Source: Anoplopoma fimbria
Lineage: Eukaryota > Chordata > Actinopteri > Perciformes > Anoplopomatidae
DNA length: 64,000 bases
Assembly: GCF_027596085.1 (NCBI RefSeq)
Contig: NC_072463.1
Coordinates: forward strand, 2,235,276 to 2,299,275
Direction: 5' to 3'
The notes under the pieces were generated by a model. The model was not told where the DNA came from and searched no databases. It saw nothing but the letters and a program-made list of their open reading frames with translations. Below are positions 24,708-39,700 of the stretch, piece by piece. The position numbers and the translations under genes were made by a program. Position 1 is the stretch's first letter; the number at the start of each line of letters is the position of its first letter.

Positions 24708-27700
24708 CCTCACGCTGCTGATCAGCTGTGAGTGAAACGGTAGAGGACAGTTGGCTTGGAGGTGGGGAACCGTGTTTCGTAAATATAGCATTGAGGAGCA
24801 AGGTTCAAAGCTCACAGACAGACAGCAACAGACGGCCGCCTCCCCCCCTCCCTCCCTCCCTCCACCACACACCCACCAGCCACACCCCCCTCGATCCACC
24901 CACTGAACGTCCACCCAGCTCTGGGCTCACGTTGGACTCGGCTGGGACTCTTCCAATAACCTGAATGGTGGAGATAATTAATAATCCTTTGGCGGTTGTT
25001 CGCATCAGTGCTCACATTGCAAAAGCACCTTGTGTCACATGTGGATAGTTTTCTTTCCATAAAGCTCTGTGATCACTTTGGAAAGTCCTAAATTGCAGAG
25101 ATTCAACAGGCAGTTTTTGTGGGGTTTGAAACCTGATGATGAACTAATTTTAGGTGAAAGGTGATTATTCTAAATGACGTACTGTTTGTCATTCATAGGT
25201 TACTATGGAACCTTTAGTTGTGGCATATTATTTCCTCCTACGTGTGGAGGTTAATGAAGGTCATGGTCTACTAGGTTCCCATTTATGATGATTCTTTTAA
25301 GATAAAACATAAGGGAATAAGACGTGTGCGGATTTATTTTTTTTCAACTGCCAAATATCCCAACGTAAGAAGACGGAAACTGAAAATGAGATTATTGAAT
25401 GTCATTTTGACAGATCACTTCATTTTTTGAGGCTGATGCCCAAACTGATATTTGAGAATGATATTTAATTGCAGTTTCTTTTTCTTTTTCTTTACCCTAA
25501 ACACACAACTCTTTATGCTTTTTTCTTTTTTCTGTTTCTTTGTACTGCAACTAGTTCACACACAATTAAAAAAAAAATGATTCTCTTAATTTATGTTATC
25601 TTAAACAAACATTTTTTGATAAATGATTAAATATGGTTATTGAAGAATGGGATCGATATATTTATTGCGCAGGATATTTTAGATTTGAAATATAAATGTC
25701 AGTTCTCTGATGGACCATTACATTATGTAATTTTAAACAAATCTTTGGCTTTTCTGTGCTGCAAAGTGTTACTTATTGCCATATATGCTGACAGTGTATA
25801 GATTTAGTGAACTGAGTTCTCCCTCCATGATCTTGTTATCTTTTTGCAATCTGCTTTTGGAACCAAATAGTTTGGACTCGGATGTAAAGATAAAGCCTGT
25901 TATTAAGATTGGTGTACAATCAGGGCAGATCAATTTTTTATGGTTTTGCATTCACTTGTAAAACTACAAAAATCATCTTTATCAGGAGAAGATGAACCAT
26001 CTCCAGAATCTCAGCTTCTCAAAAACCAACAAACAGCCTTGTCTTTAGCTTGACCAACATGTGCTTTAAAATTTAACTGATTTTAGTTGGATGTCACAAG
26101 GAGAAAATCATCCGTTAGTCACGTAAACATGAAGCATTCAGATGTTGCAGGAAAATATCTTCTTTTCATCAATTTTGGTGCATATTTTAACGAGTGCGAT
26201 GGGAAAGTTTTCTTGTAAAATGGTTAGCAAACTCAAAAGCATGACAATTGTAACCAAAATGTAAAGATGTCTGCATACTGACTTTCTATTCTGCAGCCTT
26301 GGTGATTATTTTGGCTCTCTGGGTGTTTTTATAGCTGCACATGTCAACATAAATAGAATAAAATGAAATGTGTGTGACAGCGGAGGCCACCATGTATGGT
26401 CCTGGATCTGTTCAACGATTTCCGTGACGGCTCCAAATTGCTGGACCTGCTGGAGGTGATGAGCAGCCAGCGCATTGTGAGTTCAGCACCAAAACAAGCT
26501 TTAACCAAATACATCCGACAGTTCTCTTTATGAAGCAGCCGACTGACTCTCTGGTTTTGTTCTGCAGAGTCGGGAGAGAGGAAGAGGAATGTTTCAGCAC
26601 AGGAGCAACATCGAGAAAGCCCTTTCCTTTCTGAAGAAGAAATCGGTAAATGACACACAATCACGCTGTCAGACAAACGTCATCACAAACCACATATGAG
26701 AAGTCTATTAATGATAATAACAAAACCAGAGGGGTGATGCATTTTGGCATTAAACGCCAAACAAAAATGTTGATAACTGCTGCACCATCAGTCTTATTTG
26801 TCTGGCATTGTTTACAGGGAATGCGTAGATGTTTACATTTTCAAAATGTTTCTTTTATGCCTCCGAATTGTGGCATTTTGTTTTCAGGCTGTCCGTCCGT
26901 CTTTACTTACGTCCTTGTGTTCTTATGGATGCGATATCACAGGAACTAAAACTTAAGGGATGAACTGATTTGATTTTAGTGGTCAAAGGTCACTGCGACA
27001 TCACAAAACACGTTTTATTGGCCCATAATTCAAGAATTTATGCTAATTTGAACAATTTCACACAATGTCTAATGGGATAAAATGATGCAGTGGTGACATC
27101 TTGGACGGATATAGACGTAAAATGCAACTTTCCTGGTTGGCAGAGGGAATTTGTCATGTACAAATTGGGGCTTTGTGCAGGTTTGAAAAGTCGTTCTGTT
27201 TTTCTCCACAGATCAAGCTAGTCAACATAAACATTCCTGACATTATTGATGGTAAACCGTCCATCATCCTGGGCCTCATATGGACAATCATTCTGCAGTA
27301 TCATGTGAGTTTAATACGTTTACTTTTTAAATAGATTTTTCTCTTTTTCTTCTTGACTTTTGTGTTTCCTGTTTTCTTGTTGGTTTTCCACTTTGAATTT
27401 TTTTTTTTCCTGTACTTCTATAATGAATACGTTCTGATTTCCTGGGGTTAGTTTTTCAAGACAAATCAACCAAGATCAAACCGAATTATCGGAGCAAGGA
27501 AACCAATTGCAATGCTACAGTTAATCATTTATTCAAGCTTAACAACAAAAAATAGAATTGTGTTATCCAGGGATGTCCAACAGGATTCTCTTTTAATTTG
27601 TGTGATGTTAAGCTTCTTAAACCCCGCATTAGACATTTTTTCCCTTCCTTTATCTTGCTTGATGTTTTGTCCAGTTTAATTCAGTTGCCAAAATATAAAT

Positions 27701-30700
27701 TAAATGTTAAACACAATCTGTGTGTGTGTGTACGGGTTTCTTAGATCGAGGAGCTGGCCAGCAGCCTCTCGTTCAATTCCCGTCAGTCCTCCATGGAGTC
27801 CCTGGCCAGTCTGGATTCACACTCCACCCTGTCGAGCCGCTCGGCCAGCAGCAGTCCGGTTCCTCCCAGAAGCTCGCCACTACACAACCGCTTCAGGGTT
27901 TCTGCCAAGAAGGCCCTGCTGCTCTGGGTCCGGGAACAGTGCCACAAGTAAGCAACGGTTCAGCTGGTACTAATTAACAGGAATACACTTTATTGTGTTG
28001 TGTCAGGCTTTTAAAGGGTTACATGGGTGTATGGACTTAATGATGCAACTCTTCTGTTGTGGGCCAAGTATGAGATATAATCAGTGATGAATCCTCAAAC
28101 AGGGAACCCTCTTGTCGTTTCCAGGTCTGGGCTAAAGACCAAAACCTGATCCAGCCTGGGCTGTGGTTGTTCAGATGCTGCATGCCAAAATCTGTTAAAA
28201 TACTTCCCTATATACAGTAACCTTAGCTTAAATAGTTGCATATTTCACTCCAGTATATATTTGAAATCTCTGTTCTTACATGTATTATTGTGTTTTTCTG
28301 TTAAGAAGCTTATAACCTAGTTTTGAGAATATCATTTTCAATGGCCATTAAGCTCTTAAAATATTATATGGATATGTTGATACATGCATGCCTAAAAAAT
28401 ATTTATCAGTATTTATCTTTTGTATTATTAGTCCAACTATTCTTCGATCTTTGGTTGCATTGATATTTTTAGTCTTAGTATATACATGTCAGCCGGCCTG
28501 TTCTTGATCCTAAAGGGATAGATTGGATTTTTAGAAGTTTTGTTTTATGAAGTACTTCTACACAGTGAGTGTAATACTAGAGTAGTAGGAGTTTGGAGAA
28601 GCAGACAGGAGAACCAGCATGGGAGCAAACTAGTGTACGGCTGTGGACGTATTTTAGAAACCTAAAAGAATCAATATCAGTTAAGTGTACGCTATATTTA
28701 GAATATTTTCACCTCTTTAGCTCGTTGTCAGACAGACCTTTCTGTTATCTATGCTGTCTTCAAAGACACCAGACTCCATTCACAAAAACAGTAATTTTAC
28801 GCCGTTAAACACAGGCGTTGCTGGTCTACTGCTGCCTCCATCGGTGAGTGTTTGTGTTATTGTGTGACTGCTGTTTTAAAGGGTTAGTTTGGATTCACAC
28901 AATAACACAAACAAACTAACCAATCTAGACAGCCGTAGAAAGGAAAGAGCTGTCTGACAGCGGGGTAACGATGTGAATATATTCTAGATATAGAGAACAT
29001 TTAAAATGATACCGAAACTATGGAAGTAATTCCTACAACCCCAATAAAAAAATATCCTTTTAAAGCATCTATGTGTTGGATTCAACATATCTGAATTTGT
29101 TGAAAAGCACTAGTATCATAACAGACCCTCTGACATACGTATGTATCTGTATTTCCTATATAATAATGGTAATAAAGTGATCTGTTTCCCTCAGAGCTGG
29201 CTGTTCAATAAACGTGAAAGACTTCAAAGCTAGCTGGAGGAGCGGAGTGGTCTTCCTGGCCATCCAGTACGCCCTGCGGCCCGACCTGGTGGACCTGTCC
29301 AAAGCCAGGACCAGAAGCAACAAGCAGAACCTGGAGGAGGCCTTCCGCATCGCAGAGAGGGAGCTGAGGATCCCCAGACTGCTGGATCCTGATGGTGAGT
29401 AATTCAGCTTCACTGCACCCAGGAAATATCACAGTAATATGTATGAAATATTCTAAATGTACTAAATGAACATCATGCTGTATTGAAGAAGACTTGAAAC
29501 TAGAGATTGAGACCATAAACTCATGTTTACAATGTTTACTGAGGGAATAAATCAAGAGAGAAGTAGAGTCATTTTCTCATAGACTTCTATACAACCAGAG
29601 GAGTCGCCCCTGGTGGACAGGAGAGAGAATGCAGCTTTAAGACACTTCAGTACTGGCTTCTCTAGTCAGAATCTGAGGTTGTAACCGGGGTTGAATACAT
29701 TTCAATATACAGTAAATGCCCATTTTATCAAACTTGCCAACATTTAAGAAACACAGCTCCATTTTATTATCTTTCGTATTTTCTTTTATTGTTAATTTCT
29801 AATGCTGCAAGTACAGGAAATATCAAAAGACTTTCTATTCAATTTTTGATTCATCAAGTTGAGGCTGATGCAGAAATAAGACTCACGCATATCGGCATTT
29901 ATGTATTTCACTTTATCGTTTCATTCATGATTTATTGCTGTCACTTTATTACAGATAATTTTCCTACACAGCTTTGTTTCAGTCTTTTGTTCACCTAGCT
30001 CACCCCCCCCTGTTTTGGTGTTGTTCAAATATGATTCACCAGATTTGACATTGACATAGTTGCGCAGCAGCAATTGAAGTGGTGCCATGTGAATCTTTGT
30101 ATTAGTGTAGCTGAGTATTGTGACGGAGCCGTGCCCAGCGAGCCTGAGGGCGACTGGGATGATTATCTGACAGTCTGCTGACTCGCTGTTTGTTTGCTCC
30201 AGTCTGATATAAAAAGCTCACTTGTTTCACTCCGCCTGTTAATTCGAGAGCAGATTTCTATCAGCCCGATGTTTCTAAGACAGTGAAGCCACACATACTT
30301 CTAGTGTTACACTCCACCTGCTGCAGGAGTCTGACCTTTTGACAGTAGTGTGAGACTGATCATGGAGGATTTTGATGTGGATGCAGATGTGGACGTTCGA
30401 GACCCCGATGAGAAGTCCATCATGACCTATGTGGCTCAGTTCCTGCAGTACTCCAAAGACCTGCCGGTGCCGGAGGAAGAAATGCAGGTCTGTATCACTT
30501 CATTGTTTTCTAGACAAGCAACAAACTGAAGGGCAACTTTTTTACACTGCAGCAATGTTTGCAGGAGAGTTTCTAAAGCTTCTAGTTCTGACAACCAGCT
30601 CAGGTAGAGTTTAGGACTCAACATGTTTTCAGCTGTTTACCTTCTGCAGTCCAATGTCAACAATCAGGGTGCAGCGGAGCTCCGTCTGAACCAGTTCAGC

Positions 30701-33700
30701 TCCGTCAGCACTGATTGGATTTGATTTGATTTGCAGGTCAAATAAATGTCTAGAAAGCAGGATTAAAATCAGGCAAAACTTGTCTGAAAAGTTTTTTTTA
30801 GATGCCTGGGATATAAAAGTTAACAGCATTTGAATTTATTTAAAAGAACACTTAAATGAAAACACGATTGAAAAAAGTATATTTAACCAAATTTTGCTCA
30901 TATCCGTTTTTTTTTTTTTTAAACCTGCAAATCATTAAAAGTGAAAGACGATGACTTTGTGCTTTTCCCCAAATCAATATTTGAGAATGCAGATGTAAAC
31001 ATGCATCCTCTGCAGATAATCACACACACACATGTTTAGCCGGAATCCTTTTAAATCTGGTCATGAAAGACTTCCTCTGCAGATACAAACCAGCAGTCGG
31101 GTATTTTACAGGAGAACAATGAATGCAATGTTCTCCTCCGTCTCAGCTCCTCTCCGCTCATGTGCTGCAAATCTCTGGTAAACACTGAGTCACTGCTTGT
31201 TACCTCAAGTGCACTTCGCCCGTCGATGCTTTTCTGCAAATTGGCCATAAAAATATGTGCATATTGATTTATACATGTGAGAGAAAATTGATTTCAGCCT
31301 CCATAAATCAGTCAGGCATAAATATTATTGGATGTTGCAATGGCATGTATCACATCTTGCAGAGCACATTTTTGGAAACTGTTTAGCATTCATAAACTAA
31401 AGTATTGAGTTAAATCCAAGATGTATTAAATTCAGAAGTGCCAACTTGCTATTTAGCCCTTCACGTATCTTTCCACCATAACTTTTTGTTTTGGGATTTC
31501 TCTATTTTCTTGGCATCCTTTTGTTTACTGTTTCCTCCTCTCTTCTCTCCTCTTTCCTTCCCGTTTTCCCCTCCTAGACACATTACCTGACTCTTCCTCA
31601 AAGTCCTTCTCCTGTCAACCTGCCTGTTCACTACACTCCTGCTATTTCTGCTTCACCTCTGCGACAGGTACACCTGACGGTCCAGATCCACTGTTTTATT
31701 TCTCACCTGTCATCCTTACTTACCCTCCAATAAATTCAGTAACATCTTAGGCTAAATCATAATCAAAATCTGTCTAAATCTCCCAATGAAATCATATTTT
31801 CTATTTATTTGCATTAATCTTTTAGAAATTACACAACGAGCCTTGGGTTCTAGAGTGATAAATAAAAACCAGCTTGAATCTACTGTATCTCCGTCAGAGC
31901 CACCCCCCCCTCCCTGTCACTGCTGATGTTTCTCTGTTCGTGCTTTGCGTTGGAGACCTTCTGGCATTCTGGGTTTCAATTGTCAGCCTCATGACACGGC
32001 ATAAATCAATCACGCCAAAACCCTCGCAGCACCGGCAAAATGACTTTGTATTTCATTGCTGACAATTATGTTTCATAAACACACGCCAGGAGAGTTTTCT
32101 CTTTTTGCACGTCGTGCAGCTACTCAAAATAAAAAAGTCAGTCGCTAAGAGCCAAGATTACTTTCAAATCACATGGTGGTTTGAAGCACGACCGATCATG
32201 CAATATTAAACTAGTTTGCCCTGTTTTCTTGGAGGCAGTCCAAAGCCACAGCGAGGGTGTGTTTCTCAGCCTCCCATGAAAGGAACACAGTGCAACTATG
32301 CCTTCATTCCACCGACGACCTGCCGCTATCGGCTGCTGCACAACTCATGACAGATGAGTCACAGTGGACTAAACACCTGACAAGCTGTTTGCATGTTGGG
32401 CTTCTGTTGACACAATTGGTTCTTATGTAGCTACTTTATCTCTTAAGAGGACATTTAGAATTTGGGAATCATCCTGCAATGATACACATTTGCTCTGCAT
32501 AAAATGCACAAAAGTGAAACAATTCAACCTTGATGCTGCTTAACTCTGAATTCTTTTATACATTATATTCGTACCATCGACATAGCAATAACGAATATTG
32601 AACAATATGGCCTTAAACATCCTTGTTTACAGCAGAATAGGAGGTGGCTGTTTTCCACATTTCTATGTTGTTATGAGTGAAAAACAACCTTGTTGCCAAA
32701 TCAAACCTCTGTATGGGCTCGGTTCTCGGCTGTGCACAGGCTTGCTTGAAGCCCCAAACAGTTGCCATCCTGCTTTGTGTAAAGTATCTCATGAGTTGTG
32801 TAAGTGCCTTGTGGGAAAGCTTTTTGCATAACTCTTTTTCTGTATTGCCTAATTAACAGGGAGTTGTTTATAAAACTCCAACACAAGTGTTTTTGAGCAC
32901 TAAACTGAGTAGAACTGCTCTTTTTCTGCAGACATTGTTTTTTTCCTTTTAATCTTTGGTTGCCAACTGTTCTGGTTTTCATTGGTTACAGTTTCTTTCA
33001 CTGCTGAGGGATGTAAATAAACAAACAAAGTGACGGTTGAATCACACAGATGTGTGGAGCCATGTTTGGGTAGTTTGTCTTTTTGACCTGTGCAATTGGA
33101 CAACGTTTAGCTGTCTTTCTTCTGTATTCTGACCTCGGTGTGCAGATAAAGGATATGGTTTTCTAAGATAGCTCAGGGTGTTTTCACATCTAACCTGTTT
33201 GGTTTTGGTTAATACCACTATTAACTCCATCTAAAAGTGATTGTGAAATCTGTTAAGAAAGCGACTTTACAGTTGATCAGTAATAGGTCATGGATTTAAC
33301 CTATTTATGCAAATCGTTTTGTAACAATGGTGCCCGTCAGCGTGGGTGTTGTCCCTGATTAAAAGCTGTTAAACTGGAGTGCTTATATCCTACTCTGTGC
33401 AATTTGTCAAATAATTAAGGATAATATAAATAATTAAGGACTACGCCCCAAATCATTACAGGACAAGACACCTCCTTTTGGTTCCGTCTCTACATGAAAG
33501 TTGATTTGCAGACTTATAATACTAATAATAATTATAATCTGCTTGAGCTCTTTGTTACACCAAAGAACAAAAACATCAGAAGTGCTGCTTAAACTTCTGT
33601 CAGACACAGAATTTGAATTCCCCTCCTGGTCCTGATGCAGGATGACATTTACCCAAACTGTCCACTCAACGAGATACCCGACAGTCTCTATTAATTCATG

Positions 33701-36700
33701 TTTCCTCCTCTTGGTTCATCAGTGTGAACAGGAAATGGACCTGAACTAAAATGCAACAATGTTTCCTTTTTTTTATTTGTTTCGGTTCAGACCAAATAAA
33801 CCCAACTATACGTGTGAAAGCACCCAAACTCACTTATCATGACTCACAAATGTGTTAAGAAGTCAGCGACTAACTTTAGCCTGAAATTGCTCATTCCTCT
33901 TCAGTCAATAACGGATTTTTTTTTGTCCACTCTTCCAGGTGACGCCGACTCAAAAGGCGCAGGAAGTGACGTGCTGGCTGGTTCAGGCCTACGAGGAGCT
34001 GCTGGAGGGATGGGACTCCACCGAGGGAGAGAGCTACTCTGAGAGATACCACGTAAATGCTATCTCTCTCAAAATAATGCTCAATAATACTTTTTTTATT
34101 TTAGGCACTGGTGTTAGTAGCACTTCTTACACACTTTATATTTTAACACTTTTGTATTTTACTTTTTTTAATTAATGAATTCATTTAATTTTAACTTTAT
34201 TTATTTACCTTACTCTTATTGCTATTGTATTCTATTTGTAATGGTGTCAGTATTATTTATTTTACACTACGTTATTGTAATTCTATTGTTCATATATGTC
34301 TATATTTTTTTTATTTTGCTGTAATCTTAATGAAACTCTGGCACAATAATTTCCCTCAGCATAAATAAAGTTCTATCTTCTCTTATATTTCAGTTATTAA
34401 CTGCTGCTCCTCCAATTTGCAAAAGCATCATCATGTTTTTACCATAATGCCATATTTACCATTTTTACCATCAAATCTGAACAATATCCTGCTAAATGTT
34501 GTGTGTCATAATTGTCCTGCAAAGAAAAGTGGATCGTTGAAATTCGGCAAATGTTCAATATTTCATTTTTGCTGACATTTTCCCTTCCCTCAGGTTATTC
34601 AGACCTTTCTGGTGTCCTTCAATGAGCAGCGGCGTCCCATCATGCCGTTGCTGACAGCGATGAGACGAACCCCGAAACTGAGCGATGAGCAGCAGGCGCT
34701 CAGAGAGGCCTGGGGCTCCCTCACTGAAAAGGTCTGTGGAACTCAATCTTCTTGTCCCATCCAAACCTTAAAAAACTTCTATATCTGTACATTTAACCTA
34801 CAGTACCAGTCAAAAGTCTGGACACACCTTCTCATTCAACTACTTTGAAGAATGTAAAATATAAAACATATTCTGGTTTGTTGAGCATTTGTTTGTTTAC
34901 CACATAATTCTATATGTGTTCCTTCATAGTTTGGATGTCTTCAATATTAATCTACAATGTAGAAAAAAATAAAAATAAAGAAAAACCATTGAATGAGAAG
35001 GTGTGTCCAAACATTTGACTGGTACTGTATTTACTGGCGTTTAGTGAGCAATATAGTTTTCTTCTCCAAAATATAAAATATTTCCAATATCTTACTGTAT
35101 ATGCAACACTATACAGTCTAAAACACAATATGAGCCAGAAAACTGGAAACTGAAAATCTCTACTTTATTCTTCTATTCCCGTTATACTTATATCTATACA
35201 CCTACACATTTAAATCTGAAAGACATTGATAGAGAGAGCTAACTTGTAATAAAATGTTCCTTTTTTTCATTCAGCTACGTGAATACAAGGTGGAGTTGGA
35301 CATGAGTCTCCCGGCCCCGTTGGACACGGTGGCTCGCTGGCTGCTGAAAACGGAGAAGACTCTGGCCGAGGAGGAGGGCGACCCTCAGGACCACGGCCGA
35401 GCCGCTGACAACGCCAGGGAGAAGCAGGAGCTCCTCAAAGTGAATAAATGTTTACTGCATCCGCACTCTAAAACTTTAGGGCTTTCAGAAGTGAAACAAA
35501 CAACAATTCTGATTTAGTAAGCCTAGATTCCTCAGGCAGAGTTTTCAACATTTAAGATATTAATAACCTCTGCAGAATAGCCCCTTTATTCTGAGGGTTC
35601 AGTTGTTAATTCACTGCTCATGAAAGCTGGCAAACAGAATACAAGAAATGAAACAAACAGGCTCAAACAAGTCAGTTCCTGGAATACATTGTTTTTGGGA
35701 TAATGTGGATACTCTTACCTTCTTTGTAAGGCATTCAAATATAGACCTTGACGAGCAGCAATAATGATTCTGTAGTATATTCAAACATAAATATGCATTG
35801 TGAATTTGCTCATTGTTCAATGTTGCCGTAGGTCTGCCTGGAGGAGATGCCGCAGCATTTGAAGACCTTCCAGTCCTTCCAGAACTTGGATGAGTATGGA
35901 AACCTGATGGTTCCCGCTGACAAGATGGACGAACTAAAGAGAAGGTGAGGAACAGTGTGTTCATGCGTTAAATTGTATGTTCTGTACGGACAGTCTTGAA
36001 TTAATTACCTTCCTTCCTTCATAAAAAGCTTGTTATTACTGACACCGGTGGTCATTACATGACCTGCAGACAGCATATTGTTATACAAATGATTAGGTTT
36101 CAAGTTGTACAACAGGGAGTTTGTTGTTTGTTTTATCATTTCGCTATCATTCACAACCTCATTTGTGTGCATGTTCACCAGGTTCACCAGTGTGAGAGTG
36201 ACTGCTAAATACCATGGGATCAAGCTGGAGTACTGGGAGCAGCGCCACACAGTTCTGGATCTGTTGGGGCAGATAAGGACCAAGCTGCGCCTCTGGAAGA
36301 GACCTTACATCTCCCCAGAGGCTGTCAGGGTGTTGCTGCAAGAATGGCATGTGAGTGGATTTGGCATCTGTGGAAAATGTATTGGGAGTGGTTTGAAGGA
36401 AGCAGTAACAGGGAGGTTTACACGTTATATGTTTTTCAATTTCGGTTGATGGTTACGAAAGCCTATAAGGGTCACTGTAGGTTAAAAAAAATATACGAAG
36501 CTGGGGCAGGGAGGTAATATTCAGAGAAAAAACTTCCGATGGTCCTGGAAGATACATGTTATGCATTGTTCTTTCTGTGTTCTTCTATGAACATAAAAAA
36601 AATACTAATAACACTATTTTATGTTGCACTCTTCGGCTCACGTTACTGTGGTGTTTAACTGTGTCGTCTGTGGTTGGATGATAAAGTTTATCCAACCTTG

Positions 36701-39700
36701 CAAAGTGAAGCAATGTGTTTTTGGTCCTCGTGGATTTGTGACATTAATCTCAAGTTTTTTTCTTATTATTTCTGAGTTTTTGAGTCTTTGAATATTATCC
36801 CCCTTTTTCCATTCCGGTGATTTATTTATTTTGACTTACAATTGCCCTAAAACGCAGACGTAGATACTATCATAATGCTAGAATAACACTAAACATGATA
36901 CAGCTAACATAAGCAACACTCAATTATGCTTAACATCTTACAATATACAGCTGAGACAGCTGACGTTGGCTGCTGTAAAAAAGAAAATGACGGTCTTCAA
37001 CCAACAATGTTTCTGCCCCACAAGGGACAAAGGTCTAAGAGTAGCAGAGCTCATCCCTCAGCTTTTTACCTTTCATCCAATCCAACGAGCATGTCTGTTA
37101 TGGCTGCTCTGGACTTTAACTGTATTTTGTAATTTAACATTTAACAGGATCTGGTAAACACACAGGAGCTGCCGTCTTTACTGGAAGCAGCTCTTCATAA
37201 GCTGAAGCAGGTTTCTGAGAAATATTCAAGCAAATCTGCCCTCGGTAAGTTTTTTTTCCTCGTTGATCAGGCCAATTGCTAGATTCATTTCTGGATTCGA
37301 CTGAGTTTTTTCTTTGTTGCTCCTCAGCTGCAGATTACCACCACGTCAGTCAGCAGGTGAAGCAGCTGGAGGAGGACACCGCCGTGGTTTTGGAAGAGGT
37401 GACCAGGGCCAAGAGCAGCATGGGACGGGTGCTGTCTACCTGGGACTCGTACAGCGACTGCTTCAGCTCCCTGCAGGCTTGGCTGGAGCAGGGCTCTGCA
37501 ACACGCAGCCTTGGCCAAAGAGCAGTGGTAAAATGAACACACACAAGTATAAGAAATGATATATTGTTCAGATAGTAGCAGGAAAACCACATTTAGAAGA
37601 ATAGCTAGTCTCTTTTTCTTTCTTTCACAGTGTTTATTCTTTCCTTCAGAGCAGCATTTGATGAAATATTTGTGCAAACGTCTACTAAGAAGTCTGCTTA
37701 AATATGTCCAAAAAATATATATATGAAATTTTGTCTTCACTTGCAGACACACATGTTTTTACACACCCTTTGATATTCCTACTCTCTGTTGATTACGATT
37801 GCTTTATTTATTGTTTTTGTTAAGGTGAGGCCTGAGTCTATGTCTGAGTGGGGCTCCCGACAGGCCCACCTCAACGAGATGGGTAACTTCCTGATCGAGT
37901 CTACGGACCCTCAGACCAGCAGGAGCCTGGCAGAGGAGCTGCGCAGACTCAACATGCACTGGGCCGAGTTCATCAAGAGAAACACATTCGTAAGTTACAG
38001 AACAAGGAAAACCTGTTTGGTGAGGACAGTAAATCCAATGCTTTGTAGTCAATTCGTTTCCTGTCCGTTGATTAATCTGAATATTTCTTTTACATAAAAG
38101 CACTGCAGATGATATGTTTGATAAAGCATCTACCATACCACTATCTTTATTTGAGTTTCTGCAGGGCTTTTTCTTTATCAGGGCGAGTGGCTTGTTCTCA
38201 AAATATGATGTCCTCTTTCTTCTCAGTGTTTTTGCTGTCAAGTGACAGCAGGGATTTAGGTGACTTTGGTGTCTCAGACCTTTGGAATTGAAGCTATGAT
38301 TGTCCCATTGTTATACTGTAATTCTGTGACATTAAGGGTTGGCTTCAAGTTTGAGAGTTGTACTCCACCTTTACTTTTTGTTTGTCGGCAATTATGAATA
38401 TTAGGCTTTTATAGTCCGGGATTACAGTCCATTATTTTACGGCAACCTATTTCATCCGATTGTATTAAATAAGTAAGTGTCCATTAAAGGAATACTTCAG
38501 CCACAAAATGACCATATGTACATCATTTACTTGCTTAATCTAACTGATATTTATCATCTTTACTTGGGCTTGTTACAGGACAGCATGGCTGAGCCCAGTG
38601 CTGACGTCCAGGCCAGATCCCAGGACATCCAAGCTCTGATCAAAGAGGCCACTCTCATTCTTAAAGAGCCTCTGGAGGCCATGGCAGGTCCCTTACGCAC
38701 CTACAGAAAGAGAATACAGGTAGGACGGCTGGATGGTTATTTTCACCTTGATAGGGTGGAGTAGAGTCATAGCTGTGCTTAACTATTAACTGTCTTAACG
38801 TCTGACTCAGACAGTTTCAGAGCATAAGAAAACAGCTATACAAGTCTGGTGTCTTGTTTTCCACACAGCTATTTACCCTTGAAATATATTACTAAAAATG
38901 TTGATTCAAAAGGATTTCATTAAAGTATTAAGTCAGTAAAAACCTCTTCCCAAACAACGAGTCCAGCATGACTGTTTTCAACAATCAGAAAATTACAAAT
39001 TTCGGCCTATGATGTAAGTAAGATCTAGGAAAATGATTACATGTGAAACAGAAGTCTGGCCAGAACATTGTCATTTTATAAAATATCAATTTAAATGACT
39101 GGATACATCTCTCTGGAATTGACTGTTTGCTTTCTTTCCTTCAGTTCATAATGAGGAAAATAAAAGAAGTGGATCTTCAGGCTCTGGCCCCCTCCCCAGA
39201 ATGCCCGGCGGATCAGATAGAGAAACTGAAGTTTGGTGTTCCTGAAGTACGGATGATTTCTTTCCTTTTCAGACTTCCTTTCATACAGCTGTGTTTATAA
39301 GCATTCCCATCTTTATGTTTTGTTCCCATTTATCACTTTTGGGCCTAAATAGTCACTGGCAGCCACCATTCCTCAATACACAGTATGTTCTGTATGTTTA
39401 TCCCTTCATTACCATCCGTTCCCCTAATGTCACCAGGTGATGCAGACCCTGCTTGAGGCAGAACAGGTGTGTACAGAGCTGCAGCACAGTGTGTCTGGCC
39501 TGGACAGTCGCCTGGCTGAAATCCTTCACTGGGAGACTGAGGCTCGGGAGATCTACCAGCTGCTGAGGGCCGCAGAGCGACAACAACAACAACAGCAGCA
39601 GCGGGGCCAGGACCCACGAGCCAGGGTAAGATGATCCACAGAATAAAAGAGGTTGTTCTGCTGTCCATCCAGATTAGTTTACTCTAAAACAATCAGCGAG

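Noticed and set aside
24728..24964. Pro-rich frame in intron 2 as a possible first exon
   Set aside because: It has no ATG start and no donor in the right phase, and lies downstream of exon 2; sequence is low-complexity CCT-rich DNA.
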